This document shows, piece by piece, positions 58,487-64,000 of a DNA stretch of 64,000 bases (position 1 is the first letter of the stretch; every line of letters begins with the position of its first letter). Below the pieces are notes generated by a model. The model had not been told where the DNA came from, ran no database searches, and saw nothing but the letters and a program-made list of their open reading frames with translations. Source of the DNA: Aquamicrobium sp. (GTDB lineage Bacteria > Pseudomonadota > Alphaproteobacteria > Rhizobiales > Rhizobiaceae); contig NZ_JAMLIE010000001.1 of NCBI RefSeq assembly GCF_023954335.1, positions 2,418,001 to 2,482,000 of the forward strand, written 5' to 3'. Both the position numbers and the translations under genes were made by a program.

Positions 58487-59274
58487 TGGCGCCTCGCAGC
58501 GCGGCTCTCAGCGCCGTACCATGGGAACAGGAACTTGATGACGTTCACGAACAGCAAGTCGGCGCAAAAGCCGAGAATTCCCAGCGTGATCAGGCCTACG
58601 AACATTTGATCGACCCGAAACACCTGCGCCGACATCTGGATAAAATAGCCGACCCCCGCCGTAGCGCCTGCCAATTCGGCGGCGACAAGCAAAACGAGGG
58701 CGACGGCGAGACTGATCCTCAAGCCGGCGAGGATGAGCGGCAGCGCACCCGGAAGGACGACGTTCCAAAGCATACGGAAGCCGCCGGCCCCCAGCGTCGC
58801 CGCAGCCCGCATTAGAAGGGGATTGACGTCTCTGACGCCCAGAAACGTGTTTACCCAAACGGGGAAGAACACGCCCCACGCGATAAGAAAGACCTTTGAG
58901 ACTTCGCCAATGCCAAACCAGAAGATCGCCAGGGGAACGAAGGCGATGGACGGAATTGCCCTGAACATCTGGAGGAGCGGATCGCTCATGTGCCTGAAAA
59001 CTGGCAGACGTGCAGTCGCAATCCCGACCGCGACGCCGATGACGGAGCCAAAGAAAAAGCCCAAGACAGCGCGCCAAATACTGGCCCTCAGGTGCTGGAG
59101 CAGCTCACCGCTGACAATAAGGTGGTAGGCAGAGGTCGCCACTGCCGTCGGTGCAGGCAGGAACGCCGGATTGACCAACCCCAGCCGCGCGATGAGTTCC
59201 CAAGTGAGAAAGAAGACGGCCGCCCCCAACGCCCCCAACGCCGCAGGAGCGCTGGACGAAAGAATCCTCCGCAT
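58483..59274 (-). CDS. NitT/TauT-type ABC permease
   Basis: 263-residue permease of the SsuC/TauC class: binding-protein-dependent transport motif EVSKVFLIAWGVFFPVWVNTFLGVRDVNPLLMRAAATLGAGGFRMLWNVVLPGALPLILAGLRI. Six membrane segments. Start ATG 59274, after the ATPase stop, is preferred; a longer frame to 59343 or 59388 would overlap the ATPase gene by 50-100 bases. Confidence 0.88.
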   Translation of the reverse strand: MRRILSSSAPAALGALGAAVFFLTWELIARLGLVNPAFLPAPTAVATSAYHLIVSGELLQHLRASIWRAVLGFFFGSVIGVAVGIATARLPVFRHMSDPLLQMFRAIPSIAFVPLAIFWFGIGEVSKVFLIAWGVFFPVWVNTFLGVRDVNPLLMRAAATLGAGGFRMLWNVVLPGALPLILAGLRISLAVALVLLVAAELAGATAGVGYFIQMSAQVFRVDQMFVGLITLGILGFCADLLFVNVIKFLFPWYGAESRAARRQ

Positions 59275-59290
59275 GCTCGCTTGCGTCGAC

Positions 59291-60040
59291 CTATTCAACG
59301 GTGTGGACGCCGATGGAATTTTCGAGGTGCTCGTAGAGCTCATTGAAGCTTGACGTTGTGCGAGTTCGCGGGCGGGGGAAGTCAACATTGATAACCTCTT
59401 GGACGCGGCCTGGGTGCGGAGACATCACGACGATGCGATCCGCCAGGAATATGGCTTCACCGATATTGTGAGTAACGAACACAACGGTCTTTTTCTCTGC
59501 GCGTTGAATATCGAGTACTTCCGACTGGAGGGTGCTCCTCGTCATCGCATCAAGGGCCGCGAACGGTTCGTCCATCAGAAGAACTCGAGGCTTCGTGACA
59601 AGCGAGCGCGCGATGGCGACGCGCTGCTTCATTCCGCCCGAAAGCTCGAATGGATACTTCTCCGCGAACTTGGTCAGTCCAACTAGGGACAGGTAGTAAT
59701 CAGCCAACTCGCGACGTTCCTTTGCGGATATTCCGGCCATTCGAGGTCCGAATTCCACGTTGCCACGAACGGTGAGCCAGCCAAACAGGGAGTAATCCTG
59801 GAACACCACTCCTCTGTCCGGGCCCGGTTTGGAAATAGGCGCTCCCTCGATGCTGATCCTCCCGGTCGTAGGAGAAATGAAACCAGCGATAAGGTTGAGC
59901 AATGTTGTCTTTCCGCAGCCACTCGGTCCAAGAAGACATAGAAATTCGTTTTCCTGGATTGTCAGATCGACAGCCGCAAGAGCTTGGAATGCTCCGAAGT
60001 CTCGGGTAACCTGCTCAGACTTGATGAATTCAAGCGCCAT
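59291..60040 (-). CDS. NitT/TauT-type ABC ATP-binding protein
   Basis: 249 residues. Walker A LLGPSGCGKTTLLN, Q-loop VVFQDYSLFGWLTV, signature LSGGMKQRVAIAR, Walker B VLLMDEPFAALD, switch His in VFVTHNIGEA. ATG 60040 begins MALEFIKSEQVTRDFGAF; the frame is open upstream only within the binding-protein gene. Confidence 0.92.
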   Translation of the reverse strand: MALEFIKSEQVTRDFGAFQALAAVDLTIQENEFLCLLGPSGCGKTTLLNLIAGFISPTTGRISIEGAPISKPGPDRGVVFQDYSLFGWLTVRGNVEFGPRMAGISAKERRELADYYLSLVGLTKFAEKYPFELSGGMKQRVAIARSLVTKPRVLLMDEPFAALDAMTRSTLQSEVLDIQRAEKKTVVFVTHNIGEAIFLADRIVVMSPHPGRVQEVINVDFPRPRTRTTSSFNELYEHLENSIGVHTVE

Positions 60041-60044
60041 TGTC

Positions 60045-61025
60045 TCACTGACCGGTACAGTTGTTCGTTTGATCGATAATTGTCGACACGACAACGTCGT
60101 TGAAGTCCGGCACTTTGGACCCCGCCGCAAGAAGGCCGCTATCGATAGCCCACTGCGCTTGCAGCGTCATATCCTGGACGATGCTGACCTTGTCGAGCGC
60201 GATCTCGAAAGGAATTCTCTCCCATTCCTTGGCGACGATGTCCTGGTCCATCTTGATCCGCTCGGATATGTAGGCGATCGACGCATCCTTGTTCTTCTTC
60301 ATGTATTCGGCTGCCTCTTTCATCGCGCAGAGGGAGCGGACGAGCATCTCTGGATCGTTGTCGATCGTGCTTTGCAACGTCACGATGCCCGAGTAATTCA
60401 CGTAAAGGCCAGGAGTGCGAATTGAATGGAACCGATCTTTCCCAAGACTCAGAGCCTGCGACAGGTGGGGCTCGGTCCATACGAAAGCGTCGATTTGCCC
60501 ATTGGACAGACTGGTCACCATATCCGTCGGGCTAAGGTTGATTCCGGTGATGTCCTTGAATGACAGTCCTGCTTTCTCAAGTGCGCGTGAAAGGTAGACT
60601 TGCGCATTTGTCCCCTGCGCATAACCGACACGCTTTCCTTTGAGGTCTTCAAGCTTCTGTATGTCACTCGTCGCTACAACGTCGAAAATCTCGTACCCCG
60701 ACATGGTCCCGATAATGCGGACAGGGAGATTGTTCACAGCAGCAAACACGACTGGAGTTTCTGCCACGGTACCCCAAGCGACGCCTCCACCAACGATCGC
60801 TTCCTGCGAGGTGCGACCGCTTGGAAAAAGCTGCACCTTCGCGTTCACACCGTGCTTCTCGAAAAAGCCTTGCTGATCCGCAACGAAAAGCGGAGCCCAG
60901 GGCAGACCGATGCCGGCGGCTACATTCACCTCGTCATCGGCTCGAGAAGGATCTGAAGCGATGCCTGCAATGCTGGCGGACAATAGGGTCGCAAAAAGCG
61001 CGGATTTGAATCGACGTTTCATCAT
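60045..61025 (-). CDS. NitT/TauT-type periplasmic substrate-binding protein
   Basis: 326 residues starting at ATG 61025 (GGGAGG upstream). Signal peptide with FATLLSASIAGIASDPSRA. The mature part has WAPLFVADQQGFFEKHGVNAKVQLFPSGRTSQEAIVGGGVAWGTV, the SsuA/TauA/NMT1-like pattern for sulfonates, nitrate or pyrimidine precursors. First gene of the operon: binding protein, ATPase, permease, amidase. Ligand unknown. Confidence 0.9.
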   Translation of the reverse strand: MMKRRFKSALFATLLSASIAGIASDPSRADDEVNVAAGIGLPWAPLFVADQQGFFEKHGVNAKVQLFPSGRTSQEAIVGGGVAWGTVAETPVVFAAVNNLPVRIIGTMSGYEIFDVVATSDIQKLEDLKGKRVGYAQGTNAQVYLSRALEKAGLSFKDITGINLSPTDMVTSLSNGQIDAFVWTEPHLSQALSLGKDRFHSIRTPGLYVNYSGIVTLQSTIDNDPEMLVRSLCAMKEAAEYMKKNKDASIAYISERIKMDQDIVAKEWERIPFEIALDKVSIVQDMTLQAQWAIDSGLLAAGSKVPDFNDVVVSTIIDQTNNCTGQ

Positions 61026-61131
61026 GGACGTTCCCTCCCAGGAAGCCTCTCTGTTGAGGCGGCGCAATTCATGGACTGAACCAGAGGAGGTGTGAGCCGA
61101 AAAGCAATTAGTTGCCACGCCGGACACACAT

Positions 61132-61160
61132 ATTCTAAATTATTGGAATCGCTATTGGAA
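61132..61160 (-). promoter_or_regulatory. Candidate promoter of ABC/amidase operon with direct repeats
   Basis: Minus strand: TTCCAA, 17 bases, TAGAAT. TATTGGAA is repeated directly at 61141-61148 and 61153-61160 (12-base pitch), overlapping the -35 area, as an activator site might. Confidence 0.35.
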
Positions 61161-61190
61161 ATGAATTTGCGCTCCTGCGATTGGAGCATC

Positions 61191-61448
61191 TTACGCGCTG
61201 CGCAATAGGATCCGACCGAACGAGGGAGAGACTCTCGTTCGGCTTTCGCCGATCACCACTGCATCACCCTGATCACCAGCAACCTTCCTTTTGACGATCC
61301 GAGCTTCAATGCCGGCCTGATCGCGGCGGCGGGACTTGTAGTGGTAGGTCGATGTGTCGAACTCCAGAATCCGGCAGGCCCGCCGGATCGACACGTCCCA
61401 CTCGCTACATGTATGCGCCACCAGCTCGCGTTTGCGACCAGGCCTCAC
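61191..61448 (-). pseudogene. IS3-family OrfB, N-terminal fragment
   Basis: Begins as a normal IS3-family OrfB (RKRELVAHTCSEWDVSIRRACRILEFDTSTYHYKSRRRDQAGIEARI), but homology stops after about 52 residues and the frame runs out in unrelated sequence. The DDE catalytic domain is missing, so the element cannot move by itself. ATG overlaps the OrfA stop by 4 bases. A 9-base dyad, CCGAACGAG / CTCGTTCGG (61216-61242), lies at the broken end. Confidence 0.8.
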
Positions 61449-61711
61449 AGTTTTCGGCGGATTACGTCCTGCAGCATCTCCTTGTCCAGCGACAGGTCCG
61501 CCACTAGCTTCCGGAGCTTGCTGTTCTCGTCCTCGAGCTGCTTCAGCCGCTTCATCTCCGTCGGCAGCAGACCGTCGTATTTCTTTTTCCAGTTGAAGTA
61601 GGTCGCTTGGCTGATCCCCGCACGTCGGCAGATCTCCGCCACCGGAACCCCGTCCGCTCCCTGCTTCAAGATGAACGCCTTCTGCGCGTCTGAAAACTTC
61701 GATGCCTTCAT
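61445..61711 (-). CDS. IS3-family transposase OrfA
   Basis: 88 residues, intact: helix-turn-helix (SDAQKAFILKQGADGVPVAEICRRAGISQATYFNWKKKY) and a leucine-zipper-like tail (RLKQLEDENSKLRKLVADLSLDKEMLQDVIRRKL). IS407-group appearance. Partner OrfB is truncated. The left end of this IS copy probably lies near 61788, directly against a second IS3-family copy. Confidence 0.88.
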   Translation of the reverse strand: MKASKFSDAQKAFILKQGADGVPVAEICRRAGISQATYFNWKKKYDGLLPTEMKRLKQLEDENSKLRKLVADLSLDKEMLQDVIRRKL

Positions 61712-61870
61712 CGTTCTCCGCTCCTCCCAGCCAGGATGCTACTGCGGAAAACTCCAGTTTTGAACGATCCAGTTTTAGGGGTTCAGATCATCACGGAGAC
61801 GGACGATGCGACCCTCGCGGTTCACGGAAGAGCAGATCATCGGGATGCTGAAGGAGCAGGAGGCCGATGC

Positions 61871-61878
61871 GAAGACGG
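61871..61878. repeat. Target-site duplication, left copy
   Basis: GAAGACGG, repeated at 63250-63257. Eight bases is the usual IS256-family duplication. Confidence 0.92.
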
Positions 61879-63249
61879 GATGACGTCCCGCGGCGTGGTG
61901 TAGCTGGCGGCATTGGTCGCCGTGCTGTCCGGCATTGCCGGGCTGATCAGCGCGCCACTGCTGGCAGGCTGATGAGGGGATCATCGCTCAATTGTCCGAC
62001 GCTTTCCAGCGTCATGTAGCGGGCGCGCTGAACGGCCCACTCATCGTTCTGTTCGAGCAGCAACGCACCGACGAGACGCACGATGGCGTCGTCGTTGGGG
62101 AAGATGCCGACGACATCGGTGCGCCGCTTGATCTCGCCGTTGAGGCGTTCGATCGGGTTGGTGCTGTGCAGCTTGGCCCGGTGCTCCTTCGGGAAGGTCA
62201 TGTAGGCGAGCACGTCGGGCTCGGCGTCGTCGAGGATGGCGGCGAGCTTCGGCACCTTCGGTCGGATCTGGTCGGCGACGGCGCGCCATTGGGCGCTGGC
62301 GGCTTCGGGCGTCTCCTGAGCGAAGGCGGTGGCGATAAAGGCCGAGACGACGCGGCGACCGCTCTTGCCGGCGTGGGCGAGAACGTTCCTCATGAAGTGG
62401 ACGCGGCAGCGCTGCCAGGTGGCCGAGAGCACCTTGGTGACGGCCGCCTTCAGGCCCTCATGGGCATCCGAGACGACGAGCTTCACGCCACGCAGGCCGC
62501 GGCGCGTCAGCTTGCGCAGGAACTCGGTCCAGATCGGCTCGGCCTCCGAGGTGCCGATCTCCATGCCCAGCACCTCGCGTCGGCCGTCGGAGTTGACGCC
62601 GACGGCGATGATGACGGCGACGGAGACGATCCGCCCGCCACGACGGACCTTCAGGTAGGTGGCGTCGATCCACAGGTAGGGCCAGTCGCCCTCGATCGGC
62701 CGCTCGAGGAAGGCCTTCACCTTGCCGTCGATCTCCTCGCACAGCCGGCTGACCTGACTCTTCGAGATGCCGCTCATGCCCATGGCCTTGACCAGGTCGT
62801 CGACCGACCGCGTCGAGATGCCCTGGACATAGGCCTCCTGGATGACGGCCGTCAGCGCCTTCTCGGCCATGCGTCTCGGCTCCAGGAAGCCTGGGAAGTA
62901 GGATCCCTTCCTCAACTTCGGGATGCGCAGCTCGACGGTGCCGGCCCGCGTCTCCCAGTCCCGGTCGCGATAACCGTTGCGCTGGGCGGTCCGCAGTGGC
63001 GACTTCTCGCCCCAGGCGGCGCCGGTTGCCGCGCCCACCTCCATCTCCATCAGCTTCTGGGCAGCAAAGCTGATCATCTCGCGCAGCAGATCGGCATCTG
63101 CGCTCTTCTCCACGAGCGCACGCAGGTTCATCATGTCGTCGGTCATCGGTGTTCCTTCCAGTGAGGACTTGGCTTCGACAACCAGACCATACCGGAAAGC
63201 GCCGATGACCACCGCGCTACCCAGCTACACCACCTCCGGGGACGTCACC
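61879..63249. mobile_element. Complete IS256-family insertion sequence, 1371 bp
   Basis: Terminal inverted repeats of about 29 bases (24 match) starting G(A/G)TGACGTCCC and containing TGGTGTAGCTGG at both ends, one transposase gene, and flanking 8-base duplications. Inserted in the OrfA of an IS3-family copy. Complete ends and exact duplications suggest a recent insertion. Confidence 0.92.
61947..63146 (-). CDS. IS256-family transposase (mutator type)
   Basis: 399 residues from ATG 63146 (GGAAGGA upstream; an in-frame ATG at 63212 is less likely). DDE residues are visible in YLWIDATYLKVRRGG, LVVSDAHEGLKAAV and STNPIERLNGEIKRR, with the C-x2-H type motif RCRVHFMRNVLAH. Full length, no stops, probably active. 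Confidence 0.95.
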   Translation of the reverse strand: MTDDMMNLRALVEKSADADLLREMISFAAQKLMEMEVGAATGAAWGEKSPLRTAQRNGYRDRDWETRAGTVELRIPKLRKGSYFPGFLEPRRMAEKALTAVIQEAYVQGISTRSVDDLVKAMGMSGISKSQVSRLCEEIDGKVKAFLERPIEGDWPYLWIDATYLKVRRGGRIVSVAVIIAVGVNSDGRREVLGMEIGTSEAEPIWTEFLRKLTRRGLRGVKLVVSDAHEGLKAAVTKVLSATWQRCRVHFMRNVLAHAGKSGRRVVSAFIATAFAQETPEAASAQWRAVADQIRPKVPKLAAILDDAEPDVLAYMTFPKEHRAKLHSTNPIERLNGEIKRRTDVVGIFPNDDAIVRLVGALLLEQNDEWAVQRARYMTLESVGQLSDDPLISLPAVAR

Positions 63250-63257
63250 GAAGACGG
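63250..63257. repeat. Target-site duplication, right copy
   Basis: GAAGACGG; see the left copy at 61871-61878. Confidence 0.92.
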
Positions 63258-63428
63258 CGGATGTCTGTCGCAAGCACGGTATCTCGGCAGCGACCTTCTA
63301 CAAGTTCAAGGCGAAGTTCGGCGAGATGGATGTGTCCGACGCCCGTCGCCTGAAGGCTCTTGAGGACGAGAACGCCCGGCTGAAGAAGCTGCTCGCCGAG
63401 CAGATGCTCGACAACGCGATCCTGAAGG

Positions 63429-63944
63429 ATGCCGCCGCAAAAAATGGTGACGCCCGACGCGAAGCGGAAGGCGGTGGCTCATGCCTGCGAGGTGTATGGG
63501 GTGAGCCAGCGTCGGGCGTGCCAGGCTCTGAGGATCGACCGTTCGACGGTGCGCTACACGAGTAACCGTCCGGACGACGCTCCGTTGCGCGAGGCGATGA
63601 AGGTGGTGGCGGCGGAACGCCGGCGGTTCGGCTATCGCAGGATCCACGTCATGCTGGACCGCCAGGGCATCGTGATGAACCAGAAGAAGCTGCGGCGCCT
63701 CTATCGGGAGGAGAAGCTGCAGGTGCGCCGTCGCGGCGGCCGCAAGCGGGCGCTGGGTACGCGCAGGCCCATGTTCGTTCCCGATCGCGCCAACGCCCGC
63801 TGGAGCCTGGATTTCGTCGCCGACACCTTTACCGACGGCCGTCGCTTCCGGGTGCTGGCTGTCGTCGATGACTACACGCGGGAATGCGTGGCGCTGATCC
63901 CCACCTGCCGTCGACATGGCCGACATCGGCCAGAACGCCGGTAG
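63429..63944 (+). pseudogene. IS3-family OrfB, C-terminally truncated
   Basis: Starts as a normal OrfB: KAVAHACEVYGVSQRRACQA, FGYRRIHVMLDRQGIVMNQK, and the rve-type core RWSLDFVADTFTDGRRF with VLAVVDDYTRECVAL. Homology ends at about 63897, before the last catalytic Glu, and the frame closes at 63944 in foreign sequence. The break marks a junction with the DNA to the right. Confidence 0.85.
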
Positions 63945-64000
63945 CAATCGCGCGAAGGTCGAGTTGCGCGGTTGTGGTGATCTCTCCCAGAAGGCAAAGG
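63897..64000 (-). pseudogene. Possible SAM synthetase fragment, cut by IS junction and window edge
   Basis: Read from the right edge on the minus strand the frame gives LCLLGEITTTAQLDLRAIAT, followed by GVLADVGHVDGRWGS, close to the GEITT-x-A-x-(L/V)D-x-x-x-I-x-x-x-V-x-x-x-(I/V)G pattern near residue 60-90 of S-adenosylmethionine synthetase. It then runs into the truncated IS3 OrfB. Identification is from about 34 residues only. Confidence 0.35.

Larger units (their letters stand above)
61806..63565 (+). pseudogene. IS3-family OrfA split by an IS256-family element
   Basis: First part 61806-61878: MRPSRFTEEQIIGMLKEQEA, DAKT. Second part from 63258: ADVCRKHGISAATFYKFKAK, then FGEMDVSDARRLKALEDENA and RLKKLLAEQMLDNAILKDAA. 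Joining the parts after removing the inserted IS and one 8-base duplicate restores the frame exactly at ...DAKTADVC.... The frame runs on to 63565 past an A6 run (63440s) where IS3 elements often shift frame into OrfB. Confidence 0.88.

Overview
The window is high-GC, densely coded alphaproteobacterial DNA, most likely chromosome of a member of the Hyphomicrobiales (Rhizobiales; the Phyllobacteriaceae/Mesorhizobium-Aquamicrobium area fits best). Grounds for this are the pyrG-kdsA-eno order, a Pha-type Mrp antiporter with fused A and B subunits, phosphatidylcholine synthase, an IalB-family protein, HspQ, late cobalamin genes, and a rhizobial-type intergenic palindrome at 35655-35699. Species assignment is inference; no rRNA or marker set is present.

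1-44.4 kb is ordinary core genome: CTP synthase (cut by the left edge), KDO-8-P synthase and enolase; cobT-cobS facing cobU; NnrS; a six-gene Mrp/Pha cation:proton antiporter operon; a reverse transsulfuration pair (cystathionine beta-synthase plus a gamma-lyase/synthase); a universal stress protein, PHA synthase and P-type ATPase group; DsbA-like and YejA-like proteins; IalB, HspQ, an auxin-efflux-type carrier, a UbiH-type hydroxylase, phosphatidylcholine synthase and quinone reductase; and a complete BMP-type (nucleoside-like) ABC importer.

44.4-55.15 kb is the most interesting part. A 10.7-kb element is integrated in the 3' end of a tRNA-Lys(UUU) gene and bounded by 51-bp direct repeats. 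All its genes lie on the minus strand, most with 1-4 base overlaps. In transcription order: tyrosine integrase, iteron/DnaA-box region, AlpA-like regulator, two small proteins, prim-pol primase, then a head and packaging block (possible head-closure protein, TerL, HNH endonuclease, HK97-type capsid, prohead protease, connector, portal) and two zinc-ribbon proteins. It has no tail, lysis or recognisable small-terminase gene. This is the gene content of a capsid-forming phage satellite (cf-PICI-like), which would make its own heads but take tails and lysis from a helper phage. GGGTAAC-type repeats near both ends look like integrase arm sites.

55.2-61.1 kb is a second accessory segment of visibly lower GC: a Crp/Fnr-type regulator, a TauE/SafE exporter, an amidase and a NitT/TauT-type ABC importer, suggesting uptake and hydrolysis of an amide or sulfonate-like compound (substrate unknown). 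61.2-64 kb is an insertion-sequence pile-up: a truncated IS3-family copy, then another IS3-family copy split by a complete 1371-bp IS256-family element with an 8-bp target duplication. The right edge may hold a truncated S-adenosylmethionine synthetase fragment.
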